NCBI GenBank assembly: GCA_029465975.1
Contig: CM055754.1
Span: forward strand, 5,021,104 to 5,085,103
Length of the DNA: 64,000 nucleotides
From: Dallia pectoralis
Lineage: Eukaryota; Chordata; Actinopteri; Esociformes; Umbridae
Direction of reading: 5' to 3'
Below the pieces are notes generated by a model. It was not told where the DNA came from and made no database searches. It was given only the letters and a program-made list of their open reading frames with translations. The translations under genes and the position numbers were made by a program. This document shows positions 25,565 to 37,444 of this stretch, piece after piece. The stretch's first letter is position 1. Every line of letters starts with the position of its first letter.

Positions 25565-25586
25565 GTGTGTGTGTGTGTGTGTGTAT
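25565..25586. repeat. GT microsatellite
   Basis: A short (GT)n run, possibly within the nrxn3 3' UTR. Confidence 0.9.
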
Positions 25587-27382
25587 GAATATATCTAAGT
25601 TTGTGTGTATGTGAAAAATCATATTTAAAAAAAGATAAAAAGCAATAGAAAAAAATATGAATGGCAAATGACGTAACAAGAGTGTTAGTGTCCAGGCCTG
25701 GAGGGAGCAGTCAAACTGATTGGGGAGGTTTCTGAACTGCGCAACCAACCGTTATATTCTCTCTTTAATATATCTTCTCTTTATTCTTTTCAAAATAGAA
25801 ATAACACTAAAATAACCCAGAAGAACAGGAAAGCCATGACACAATTAATATTGGACGCCTTGTCTTTGATTGACACTTCAAGCGGTCAAATACACATGCG
25901 ACTGAAAAACATCTCTGTGACAAGATGTCTATCCTAACATTTCCTCTTTCTTTACAAAATATGTGTATTTTCTCTGTTCCAAAGTCTTTCTTTGTGTCAG
26001 TTGACAGTTATAGATATTTCTGCATGAAACACACCGAGAAACCATATGATCCTGGTCTGTACAATAGAAGTACTAAAAAATTACAACTCAGATGATATGT
26101 ACAATATCTAGTACCTACAAAGTACAACGGCTATAATGTAATAAAATATGTAAACAAATTTGCTTGTTTGACACAGTCGACTGTGACAACGGATATAATT
26201 CACACTTTTCACATTAGATTTATTTCTGTATAGACATCTTTAACAGTGTTATAGTGCTGCGTTCGATCCTCGATGGAACAGCTCCATAGAAAATAGAACG
26301 AGAGGCAATGAACCAATACACAGAGGCCCGCGAAAGACACAACCAGCGAAGGCTGCAAACCAATAATATACCGTTTCATCGTTAGGGGTAATTATATTCT
26401 CGTTTGTTTTCGGGATACAAAATCAACAGCTGTGTGGTCCTGGTGACGATGAGGGAGTGACCCGTTTGGCGGGCGAGTGGGGTGGGGTTTAGAGAACTGG
26501 ACTGTTCCAACAGTTGAACACTGTGTTTTGTACTGGACTTTTACTGTACTGGGCCATAGTAATAGGATTTGCATGCATTACAATCAGTTGCTTCTTAGCA
26601 AGACAAGAAAACGACCGACCACCAACGATCACACCGGTCAGAGTCACTCTGTCCGTCCGTCACACGATGAGGGTAATCGGGTCTGAGATCGAAAATGAGA
26701 TCCGGGCCACGAGATCTGAGGAGATCCTAAGAGATTGGCCCGGGGCCATACGAGCTTTCTCTCGGTGTCATTTTATACATACAGTTGTTGTTGTGGCCCC
26801 CCCTCCTTTTTTTGCGCAGAGCAAAAGAAAGAATTATTTGACAGCACACGTTTATCATGTATAAACAATACAAATTAGTCGTAGGTTTTTACGGAGTCCA
26901 TTTTTTTTCTCATTGGTTTTACAATGATCCCTTGTGTCCTGACCCATTCTTGTAATGCGCCTAATGTCGCTTACATGCTCGAAGCGGTCGGGATTCTCGG
27001 ACACCGTCATTTTGTACAGGTTTACAAAAAAGACAAGATTTTTACGCCAAGGATCACATAGCTCTAGAAGTCACTTAGGATAATGATGTGGTAGCCATTA
27101 AGTAGTTCTACCCTGATTACGTCTCCGACCAGATTGAAGAGTAAGGTCACTAAAGTTGCTATTAGCCTTCTGGTAAATGCTTACAATAGTAAGTGTGCTT
27201 TATATTACAGAACATGTCATAGTTCAACCACTCTGCACAGCATGAAGTAACCGTTCCATTAATTTACCATCTTTCGTCGTCGTAGCTCCGCGGCAAGCGA
27301 CCGTTAAATAAAGTCCTACGTAACTCTTTTTTTCCCTTCCGTCGCGTTCCCTCTCTTACCATCCTGCAAAACGTCCGTCGCC

Positions 27383-27687
27383 TCACACGTAGTACTCCTT
27401 GTCCTTGTTTTTCTGTTTTCCCTTGCTGCCCTTTGCGCTCTGCTGTTTGTCCTTCATGACGGCTCCGTTGCTCTGCGTGGCCGAGTTGGTGATGTAATTC
27501 CGGCTCTCGTCCACCTGGTAGGAGCCCTCGTCCCGGTTACGGTACTTGTACATGGCGTACAGGAGGATGAGGATGCACAGGGCGGCGGCCGCCACTATCC
27601 CGACGACCATCCCCGTGGTGCTGCTTGACTGGCGGGAGACTTCCGGGGGCCCCGGGACTCGGTTGACGCCGGGCTGGGTGGGGAGGG
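27383..27687 (-). other. nrxn3: Alternative short form of the nrxn3 last exon (internal acceptor)
   Basis: Inside the last exon the sequence TACCCACAG at 27688-27689 is followed by CC CTC CCC ACC CAG CCC. Use of this AG gives a 305-nt exon entered in phase 1, the phase of the donor at 37366, and leads into LPTQPGVNRVPG and the transmembrane segment. In human NRXN3 the short-stalk isoforms join at the equivalent position, just before ANPTEPG. The polypyrimidine tract is modest, so usage is inferred. The short form would lose the acidic SGFGSGE region. Confidence 0.5.
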
Positions 27688-28341
27688 CTGTGGGTACATT
27701 ACGGAACACGGGGGGGGTTATTACAGGAGCCCTCTGCTTGGTGCTGTCTGCCTCGTAAGGCAGCGTGGACAACGGGAGCAACACTAGGTCAGGCTGGGGT
27801 TTTAGCTCGCGGTTATTCATTTTGCCGGCGGGCAGTTTGGCGGGTGACGCTCGGCGCTGGGTCGCCGTGGAGGTGTAGCGGCTCTGGTCGGGGGCTAGCG
27901 GCAGCACAGCGGTAGTGGAAGTCCTACCGCGGTCTGAGGACACTTTGTTAGGTCTATAGTCCTTGGCTTCCCACTTGGGCGCGTGAGCTTTGTAGCCACC
28001 TTCATAGGCCGACGTGGACAAGGTCTTATCTGTTACCAAGGAGAAGGTGGTGTAAAAATCTTCATCATCAGTAGGGGGCAGGATAGAGTTGAACGCTTCC
28101 CCAGAGCCAAACCCCGATATCACCAAGCCATCATCATCATCATCATCACAATCATCGCTGCCTCGGTCCGACAAGCAAGGTACCCCCGCCTCAGTGGCCG
28201 TGGACAGGGACTCTTTGGTGGTCTCAATAATGGTGGGGGGTGGGCGAAGCGTTGGGGGGAGGGGGATGAAGGGGGCACGAGTAGCTACGGGGGGCAGCAC
28301 TAACGGGTCCTCTAAAAGTACCGGGATCACTAATTCACCTC
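27383..28341 (-). CDS. nrxn3: Neurexin-3, last exon: stalk, transmembrane segment, cytoplasmic tail
   Basis: The exon begins after a CTCCAG acceptor (phase 1) and runs 318 codons to a TGA at 27383-27385. It opens with GGELVIPVLLEDPLVLPP, the neurexin-3 juxtamembrane stalk, followed by TIIETTKESLS. An acidic run (CDDDDDDGLVIS) and SGFGSGE follow; acidic-flanked SG pairs are the glycosaminoglycan attachment context, and neurexins are known to carry heparan sulfate. PPTDDEDFYTTFSLVTDK is conserved. Near exon residues 243-264 is the transmembrane helix (GMVVGIVAAAALCILILLYA). The 54-residue tail starts KYRNRDEGSYQVDESRNYI and ends NKDKEYYV, whose C-terminus is the PDZ ligand for CASK/Mint. TIIETTK and [11 protein letters not shown] distinguish it from neurexins 1 and 2. 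The plus-strand frames here are shadows. Confidence 0.95.
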
Positions 28342-30207
28342 CTGGAGGCGGAGACAGAGAAAAGATTGTGTTAGAGAGATGCCGGGAAGGCGTGGCAACA
28401 GTTAGCACATCTATCACATTCGTCGAAAACGTAATAAAAAGGCCACAGAAAAGTTACACGAAGTTACACTGTACATACACAACAAAACGCAAAATAATAG
28501 CAACGTACGGTAAAAACAGAACAAAGAACAAACTAAAAAGGTTGGGCACAGCGAAAGGCTGAAAGGGGAGAGCTTGGGTGAGCCAGACAAAGTGTGTTCA
28601 AAGAAAGCACCCTGAGTCAGAGAAAAATGGGGACACCATTTCTCAGGAATCCAAAAATGTTTGGGAAATTATTTCACTCTCAGCAGGATAGCTACGTGCT
28701 AGCCAGGTCCTCCATAAGCAAAACAGCTGAACTAAAATACCGTAAAGCTAACAGCATAGACTTTTTCACGCTAATCTAAAATGATTTTCATTAGATAACA
28801 TTATTGATAATCAGAAGAAACATGATTATATCCGGTTCATTTAGTAATGTAGAACAATTATCAAAATGTTTTAATTTCGCAATACTCTTTAAAACATATA
28901 TGGCTAATAGAGCCAACATAATGTGAAGCTAACCGGGCTAACATAATGTGGAGCTAACAAAAATAAATTCTCTCACATCTGACTCTGAAACAATTATGTA
29001 GCTGACGTTTATTAACCATATACCAGTTCGAAAATAAAGAAGAGACAGTATAGTTTAACATGGATGTATTTATATCATTCTAAAATAAGTCCAACATGCT
29101 ATGTAGCCATAGAGGCACCTGGAAGGATTTGGCTACCCAGCTAGCACCAGACTCTCGCCTTTTGAATAGCTCTATACGGCCTCCATAATGGCAGGACGTT
29201 TTGGATCAGACTAGCGACAGCTGAATGTTTACCATCTAAACATGTGTTTTTGTGATATTTGTTTCCGTTGCCTTCGGCATAACTGCGGGAGTATTTGTGA
29301 ACCCTCGCTGTGTGACTGTTCCATCAGCTCGCAAAGTGGTGCAGTGGACAATTCATTTTAGTATTCCCCAGTGAAAGGTTCACTTTAAAGAGGGCACTTA
29401 CAGAACTTTAACGTTTCCGTGTATTTAACAATGGCCTTGTTTGTATCCATACTGAATAATTAAACAGGCAGTGCATTTGAAAAAAACACGCTGAGATAAG
29501 AAATCCTCGAATTCCGTTTGGCATAGAAATCTAGGTCAAGACCCTGACACATAATTACACTAGACCAATTTATGTGGATAAAGGGGTGATCTCTAGACCA
29601 TAGTGTCAGTAAAGCATGTTGCCAACATCTCCAATACCAACACAAACATACAGAACATCTCAAGGGCCAAAGGAGACTCAGGAAGACACATTATCAAAAC
29701 GGGCATATTCAATGCATTCAAAAAGCATAATCAGTTATTGAAGAAAATCTTATTTTTTGTTAAAAAAGACCTCAAAATGCCTACGGATTTACTGCAAGCA
29801 ATCAGTTAAAGGAAGCAAGGATCAGCCGGGGACTAAAATATAAAAAGCAGTTAATTAGGATCTCACTGAACTTGATTGTATATGTTTGAATCGATAGAAC
29901 GGCTCAGAAACGCTCGCTCCCTTTCTGCACTTCGGAGAGCGTCGCTCTAACTATAAAGTAAGCCGGGGAAAAAAAAACTGTTCTCAGAGCAACATCGTTC
30001 CCAGCTTCCAACTAAGTACCTCATAAAAAAGAGGGGGGAAAAAACAACAACACCGGCGAAATGAAGAGCTTATGTAGTGATTAGGGCTACACTGGGAAAC
30101 GAGAGGTTGGAATTAGACTTGCAAATCCACACATCTTGCACGCACTTCTGGGAGAATGCTGCAGAAAGATGACAAAGCTAATTTAAAAGGAGGACGGTGA
30201 AAATAGA

Positions 30208-30262
30208 ACTGTGTGTGTGTGTGTTTGTGTTTTTCTGTGTGTGTGTGTGTGTGTTTTTCTGT
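30208..30262. repeat. GT microsatellite
   Basis: An interrupted (GT)n tract with two TTTTTCT-type breaks, in an nrxn3 intron. Confidence 0.9.
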
Positions 30263-30890
30263 GTGAGCGCACACGCAAGAGTTGGCCAAGATATGAGGTA
30301 ACTAGTCTAATACTTTTTCGCCGAATATTGGGTGCTACTGTATTATAGGTGTGATGTTGTCTTTTAAAGGATAGAGGAAAAGGTGTCTGTTTCTTAAAGC
30401 GGTATGGTAAACATTCACGGTGTCACCGCAGTTGCCAAAATCTACCGCCATCAAGGTGTATACAGTTTTCCACCAGCTGCTGCCCAAAACAAAAAATACT
30501 GATGCGACCCGATTTAAAGGATAAAGAAATTAAATGAAAATCAAAGCAGACACAAATAAATATTATATCATTCAACATAGGGCAAACACTACCAGGTCAG
30601 ACATTCACAAAACAAAGAGCACACACTGATCTAATAAATTAAAAAAGCAAGTACGTATTCTACAAAGCAAACATTCAAAAACACGCAAGTCAGTCACAGA
30701 CGTCATAACAGCCCATTAAACATTATTCAAGGAAGAAGGCATACCACATCGTCTTTGTGAACTTACATCAACATATTGCCCGCATGATTTTGGCATGAAG
30801 AAAAAAAGTTTACAAAAGAAAGTTGTGTAAGAAGGTTCTTGGCTAGGTATAGTTTTGTATAGATAAAAAATAATTTAACAATTGGACTTA

Positions 30891-30896
30891 TTTAAT
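30891..30896 (-). terminator. nrxn3: Possible poly(A) signal for the GPI-type nrxn3 transcript
   Basis: ATTAAA on the minus strand lies about 310 bases after the TAG of the short terminal exon. The region is AT-rich, so such hexamers occur by chance; the call is tentative. Confidence 0.25.
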
Positions 30897-31208
30897 TTAT
30901 CTGTAGACATGATGGTACAGGGAGGCAACGACACAAACATCCACACCACATAACATGAAAAATAAACTTTACCATAATTCTGTTTAGTTTTTTTTTCTCC
31001 GATAAATAATCCAGCTTTTACAAAAAACTGTACATCTATACGTTTTCGCTTGGATAGACTTCTCAATAAATATCTACATTCTAATAAATTATTTAAGTTT
31101 TTGCTTAGTTTGTAGTTGTTCTTTAGTTTTAGAATGGATGGATGACTGTCCATATTTTAACATTGCTAAAGAGTGGGAGGGGGCGGGGTAGTGACTGGGG
31201 GGAGGGGC

Positions 31209-31318
31209 CTATGAACATACTACAGAGGAGATGAGGATGGCGAGGGTGATTGTGGAAGTCAGTTGCCATGTCCATGTAAAGGCAATACGAAGCGGTCGCG
31301 CGGCATTAGAGCTTTTGG
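31209..31318 (-). CDS. nrxn3: Neurexin-3 alternative terminal exon encoding a GPI-anchor signal
   Basis: A strong acceptor (pyrimidine-rich TCCCCATCCCTTCCTTACAG at 31319 and above) opens a 110-nt coding piece. It is entered in phase 1, exactly as donated by 37366, and ends at TAG 31209-31211. The 35 full codons start KSSNAARP, continue FTWTWQLTST and end in a hydrophobic run ITLAILISSVVCS at the very C-terminus. Small residues (SSNAA), a polar spacer and a terminal hydrophobic tail with no cytoplasmic part form a GPI-attachment signal. Neurexin-3 is known from mammals to make soluble and GPI-anchored forms by AS5 splicing. This exon is too short for ordinary ORF calling. Phase agreement, a good acceptor and a sensible peptide together make it convincing; expression is inferred. 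Confidence 0.75.
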
Positions 31319-34300
31319 CTGTAAGGAAGGGATGGGGATATACAGACAATGAGCATATACATGCCCGTCTACAGAAAAGAACAGAACTCTAACAACACTG
31401 ACAGTCTGACAAACCCTAAACTGCAACTTCTTAGCCATGCAGTTTTTTTTGTTCTTTAAAGCAATCAATCGGTCAATAACAATACGTTAAATTGTTTATC
31501 AAAAAAGCAGTAAAAAAAAAAACTGTTAACCAAGGAAGACATCACAGGGATCTGAAACCGCTTCGCCAAATATGGTGTACTTTAAGACTTTTTATTATTT
31601 GACATTAGAAAATGTATTTTTTATTCATTTCTTTATTTTACATATGTTTTTTATATATTTGGATGATTGAAAGAAAAAGCAGTGGTCTAAAGTATGCAGT
31701 TATTTCGCTGAAGTAGTTCCAAATCCCGTAAAAAAAGTAAAACATAAAATGTATTCTATAAAAATGATGAGACTGGGATTACGAATAGTCAAATCTGATT
31801 CAGAGGTCAAAAATAACGTTTAACCAAAACGAACTGAGCAAACTAGGTAATCCAAAAAAAAAAAAATGAAATCATAACTAAAATGTCATATAACAATTTC
31901 AACATATCGGTACGAAAAATATGAATGGGTAAATTATCAAATCATAAATGTCCAATAGGAGATGAGAGAACGAAGCCATTTAAATGTGCACACAACACAA
32001 CCCAGATGCGCACACTAGAAAACAGACACATTTGACAGAAGCCGCCGGGTGGTGACTTCCCTTACATCATGTGCGTTTGGATGATAAATTAATCTGTTCA
32101 TGTTAGTCTAAACACATGGACCCAACGTGCAGTCTGGGAGAACGTCGGAGAAACAATACTGGCTGAAAATGGGTTCGTCTGTTTGCCGGTCGCACCGCAA
32201 GACGTGGACGCATGCTTAAAGTAAGTTGCATTTAGGGAAAGTAGAAAATAAAGACACAGCAAGCTTCGGGTCCGTTAAAGTGAGACATCAAAGGTACATT
32301 TATAGAAGTGTGGGTGCCGATTCGACCAATGGCTGTTGGGGGGAAAGTTATGAAATGAGGGTCTTCTAATGTGGTATTCGAATTATGCACAATTGTGAAT
32401 TCTGCTTTAAATCAATGCAATAGAAATAATCAGATTCTGAAGAAAATATGAATGATTTTGATTCCCACAGCTTTTGGTTTCAGGGCTTTGACAGAAATAC
32501 AGGAATTCCACAAGGGGGTATACACATTTTTGTGTATGTTTTTTAATGCTATATAACAAACTGGTTGTATATGATGAACAATTGTAAACGGAGCGTCTCC
32601 CAGAACTAGTTAAATATCCATTAGTCTACTCGTTGTGACACTGTTGATTTTGTGTATCTTTAAAACCACTAGGAGTTTAAAAGCATTGCCCGATCATGCC
32701 AATGTCATTCAGCTACAGAAACGGGAATAGCACCACGTTGCGGACGCAAATAATTGCAGCATAAAGGTGTGTCACATGAAACATTGATCTCGGTGTCAGG
32801 GTCAAACCGCTTCTCGCCGAGAGAGAGAGTACGAAGCGACTGTCTGGGAAGCACTCGAGAGATATAGGCACTCTTATCGTGAAATGCAGGAAATGTGGAC
32901 AACGGAGATGCTGGACATTTTGACAGGTTTCGCGTAGAAGCTTGACGTTTTTTTCCCCTCGGGCCGTGGACAGAAAAACAGATTAGGGAAGAGAAATGAT
33001 ATAAAAAATGATTTATTTTATTTTGCCAGGCGCGTGTTAGAAACAATCTATATGAATTCCAAATGATTGGGTGCAGATCCTCAAACGAAGTGACCTGAGT
33101 AGGCGATTTGTAACCACTAACAGAGCCCCAAAGGTCTGACTCTTCAGTTCAGATCCAGTTGCCTGGCTCCCATGTGGGATGGGTTGTCGCAACCGAAGTG
33201 TGTCTGCATCGCAGGGGACTTACTACCAATCTATCCTGCTGAAGAGCGCCCTCTGCTGACCAACATGCGGTCAGCCCCGGAGGAGATATATGACACAGCC
33301 GTTATGAACAACGCAACGGTCATAACAGTTTCATCCTCTGACCGTAGAGCGCCTATTAAGGCAGCGAATGGCTCTGGTGTAACCAAAGGATCAGTTATAG
33401 ACGTACGCTTTAGGCCGACCGCGCCATTAGATGTGTTATTTTTCGTCGATGAGGACTGAAGCGATATAGCATAAACACGCGAGAAATCAGAGGTTATGGG
33501 ACAACAATATTGTAGAAGTTTCAGGGGTTCCCAGGTGGGAGGGGGACACATTATAGGCCTCAGATCAACCTTCAACGAGGATCTTTTGACCTGACTATGC
33601 TCATGTTGTCAACTTCTCCAGGTGTGTAAATGGTTTAATTGTTAAAAGAACCAACAGCCTCTCTGCTTCTCTCACCAGAATTTCCACGACAGCCATGTCG
33701 TGACTGATTGTGCAATAACACTGTCCTCAGCGATGAGTTGTCATTTTTTTCCGCGTCTTGGACACACTGCCGAATGGATGGTCCTCAAAAGCTCCATGTC
33801 AAGCGCGCCAACCGTTCCGACGGCGCTAGGACAGGCCTGTTCTCCGCCTGACAGACGATACACTCACACTTGAAAAAACAGTGTTGCCCCAGTCACCTTT
33901 TCAATGATTGACACATAACACCTGGGGAAATAAATCTGGAATCCCACCTGGCTGTGTCTGATAAACCCGGAGTCATTTGTCGACATGGCCTCCTGTCTCC
34001 TCCAGTCTTGCTTGATTGTCTGTGCAATATATATTCGATCTGAACGCGAAAACACAAACGCGAGTCCTCGAACCGTTGCGGAAATCTTGCATTGATGAGC
34101 ACGAGGATCCGCGCTGGCATTTAATAAATAGTTTACGTCATTTAGCAGACGGTTTTATCCCGAGCGGTTTCCGGTGGGAGGTGAATATTTATATAATTTG
34201 ACATTGAACAATATTCTACATTGTAACGGATGTAATCATTTGTTGTAACCTGTTACCTTAATGTAAATAACTTATCTACCAGGGTTTAAACCGTCTCGAT

Positions 34301-37300
34301 TGTTATAAATACTCGAAGAGCTTGTGATACAAACATAAAAATGTTCACTATTTAAATTCTGTGCTGCCTGCGATGATAAAAAAGCTACATTAACACTGCC
34401 AATATGGGATTAAGGCAAGTGAAGACAGGTGGAAAACTATTGTTCACTTTAAGATTGACGCCAAAGGATTTTGTGCGTCGTCACAATGCATTGCTACATT
34501 TGAACGGCTTGGAGGAGGCATCAACAGTTCTCACTTAGCTTCTCGTCTGGATCAATGATATTGCATTTTGCAAAGCTAGCCAACATGCTGTCTCTGTGCA
34601 CAGAACACATCCAATTTCAAGTCATCCAATTTTTGATTACGGCTCTGCTTTACTGCAGAAACTCATAACGAAATCGGGATAGTCAATACCGACACACGTG
34701 TCTTCTGGAGCAGACGCAAACACATCTAACTTGTATCGATCTGCTGGCTCAACTAGAAAGTGTACACTGTCAGGGATATTCTATCAGTTTAGTTTGTTCT
34801 ATGAATGCTTTTGGCTAAACACAGAGTGTTTATCAAATAAAAACATTTAGAGCCATCGTTTTTTTACTCGAGACTTTCACTTTATAAAATGTTTAGAATT
34901 CTACGAAAGTGTCTGTTTTCATCAGCACCAGTGTTATCTGTCTTGTGGAATTCCTGAACGGGAAAGGGGGAATATTCAACACTTTTACAAACAGAGAACA
35001 GAATCACATGACCACACGTCATCACAGACAGATTAATGGACCGATAAAAAACAGACAGTGCAGAGAGGAGAGAAGAAATGTGTCAACAGGCAATGTCGAT
35101 ACGACCGTAAAGATGGATGCAATACTCAAAGTGGCCAGAAAGACAAACCAGCCCAATTAGCCCAAACACAGGGTTAGGGGTCACGAGTCAGACACATGAT
35201 GGAGCCAATCAGAGTCCATGCTTGGAAGAGATGGAGGAGGGTGGAGATTAGGTGATTAGGTGGAGAATGGGTGTGAATAAGCCACTACTGTTAATGCCAT
35301 GCCACAAAATGACAGCTGGAGAGCAAATTCAAAAGGAAAACAGATGTACTTTTGTGGCAATAAAATACTTTTAATGCCATCTGCATTGAAATAAATTAAA
35401 TGCAGTACGGCTTTGGGGAGATTCAGGTGAGGTGAGAGGGAGCGGGAGGAGTAAATAGGGAGAAAGGGGTTGGGGTCTACAAGATATGATATAATTTTTC
35501 ATACACAACTTTCTTTGGTTAGATATTATATTCTCCTGCTTGAGGCCAAACAAGTTGACGGCAAGAAAAGATTTTGTTGCCTTTTTATTTGCTTTGATAA
35601 TCAAAAAAATGGGAATGTTTTCTGAAAAAGCCTCATGGCACAAATGTTTCGAAGAAGAGATGAGGTAAAAAGAGACTGTTTTCAACCACCAAAAATTCAT
35701 GCCGCATGTGATGAGTACATACAACCGCGGTGTTGTTTCGGATAATTGGCAGAAAGATGAAAGACAATGACTTGAAAAACCGACACAAAATTCAAAAGAC
35801 CAAAACGGCATGTGAGTGTGTTACAGCTAATACAAAAAAACCACACATGCTTTACTCGCAGAGAAAGACCCCAAACGTAAAATTAATAACGAGACCACCC
35901 AGCATGCAGCTGTCCACGTCAACTGATGTCAGGGTTAGAATGGTGTGAATTTCTGTGTAAACGTATGATCGGATGACTGGGGCACTGATGATATCTGTCT
36001 TCAGAGTTCTGGAGAGCTCGGAGAGCTAGAGTAAAGAGCACACCGGGGCTCTTTTACACATTGCTATCTCTTCCAGGAACTTTGGAAGGACTTGGGATTG
36101 ACCTCAGACAGGATGATGGTCAGCTAGTAATAACACTTCAACCTGAGCGGTAATGTGGGCAATACCTGAGATACAATTAATCAAGAAAAAGCTGTGTGTA
36201 ATGTGTAATGCGTCATTACTACATGTACTTTTCCAGGAAGGGGGAAGATCTCAGTCATTCATGTAGATAATTGGGGCTATGAGAACATTCTTGTTGACTT
36301 TTACTGCTGTGTTAATATTTTGTAAAACATCAAAACTTCCTTCAAAGCATTTATTTTTGCTTGATGAATAAAAACTTCAGGTAAAATGTTTGTTTTGGTA
36401 CCCACTGATCCATGAAAGACAACTGACAAGTCATATTTTATCAAAACAAGCTGAGGCAATTCCCAAGTTCTCTCAAAAAGCTCAAAGGGGTATAAATTGA
36501 AACTTCTAAGTTAGCTCAATATTCTATTTTTCATATTTGGGTTGGAAAGACAGCAGGATAACATGTTCATCTTGAAGCGAAAGTATAAAAACAAAATAAA
36601 GACTTGTACACAGAAATTCGATGATATCTGTTCTCTATTAATAAATGTATCAAGAAGGCAAGCCTCTAATTATGGAAAATATGAAAAACAAACCAACGGA
36701 AATAAACCGCTAATTCAATTCCTGCTAGCTAACATACATTCATTTAGCTGACAGCTAATATTTAAGATAAGACTCCCAAAATGTATCATGAGTAAAAAGC
36801 AGGTCATTACAATATCACATGGCAAAAGCGTTGGACCCAAACACGGAATGATACATTTTGAAGCATCAACGGAAAACATGGCACATTTCCATACCGATTT
36901 TGAATATCAAAGTCCAACGGTTTTTCCTCGCTCAAATTTACAGCTGAGAGGACAAAATATGTATGTGATCATGTGACCATGTTAACTCCTGAGGACCCCA
37001 TGGTCACGTGTAACTTCTATAACCATATTAGGGTCGCTATTCGATGCGTCTTTAAGCACAGCGACGTACATTATATAGATCTCTTGATAGATTTGTCTAT
37101 TCTACATATTATGTTGACTGTAATCGAATCAGATCTTAACAGAAAATCAACCCTTACTCAAAACCTTGACTGAAGGGATTCTTGATTCGTTCTATGTCTT
37201 TGTTTTACATGTTTTACGTGTTTGGGTCCTATCTTGTAAGTTACACGTTCTGTGTCCATGGGGCCGCGATGCTCGGAGAATGTGATGTTTCATCCTCTGG

Positions 37301-37365
37301 TGCGTATGGGATGAGAGCGAGCGAGCGAATGAGAGAGCGAGCAGAGGAAAACTAACCTAGCCCAC
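31319..37365 (-). other. nrxn3: nrxn3 intron
   Basis: About 6 kb between the acidic stalk exon and the GPI-type exon. It holds a SINE fragment at 34133-34175 and otherwise AT-rich unique sequence. Frames at 33172-33575, 35371-35811 and 36542-36751 lack any recognisable family. Confidence 0.6.
34133..34175 (-). mobile_element. SINE 3' body fragment
   Basis: On the minus strand this reads GGATAAAACCGTCTGCTAAATGACG, nearly the shared 3' body of common teleost tRNA-derived SINEs (the GGATAAGAGCGTCTGCTAAATGAC type). The tRNA-like head is not recognisable, so it is a 5'-truncated or decayed copy. Confidence 0.6.
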
Positions 37366-37444
37366 CTGCATGGCTTGAGTCGCACTCGTCCAGGTCCTCG
37401 TCGTCGCTGGAACACTCCGCCGAAGACACAATGTCTTCCGACGT
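37366..37444 (-). CDS. nrxn3: Neurexin-3 acidic stalk exon (AS5 region)
   Basis: This 79-nt exon starts in phase 0 and ends in phase 1. It encodes [24 protein letters not shown] plus HA, closely matching the vertebrate neurexin stalk segment [24 protein letters not shown]. The acceptor is a tandem NAGNAG (AAGCAG at 37445-37450) and the donor is GCAG|GTGGG at 37366/37365. Its trailing G joins GA of the last exon to make Gly-Gly-Glu-Leu, or CC of the GPI exon or short last exon to make Ala. It is therefore the common donor for all three C-terminal choices. The longer open frames through it are intron read-through. Confidence 0.93.

Larger units (their letters stand above)
9976..27382. other. 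dio2-nrxn3 convergent intergenic interval
   Basis: No protein-coding gene is recognised in these 17 kb. Part of the right end, roughly 25.4-27.38 kb, is likely 3' UTR of the transmembrane nrxn3 transcript: AT-rich, directly downstream of the stop, with minus-strand AATAAA at 25780-25785 and 26219-26224. The rest is transposon relics, tandem repeats and unique islands. Confidence 0.5.
28342..31208 (-). other. nrxn3: nrxn3 intron between terminal exons; 3' UTR of the GPI exon at its right end
   Basis: AT-rich sequence with no recognisable gene. The part just left of 31209 would be the 3' UTR of the short terminal exon; an ATTAAA on the minus strand at 30891-30896 is a possible poly(A) signal. 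A GT microsatellite is at 30208-30262. Short open frames (28594-28779, 29603-29809) have no family resemblance. Confidence 0.5.

Noticed and set aside
27546..28562. Plus-strand ORFs opposite the nrxn3 last exon
   Set aside because: They are antisense shadows of a conserved coding exon and have no homology of their own.
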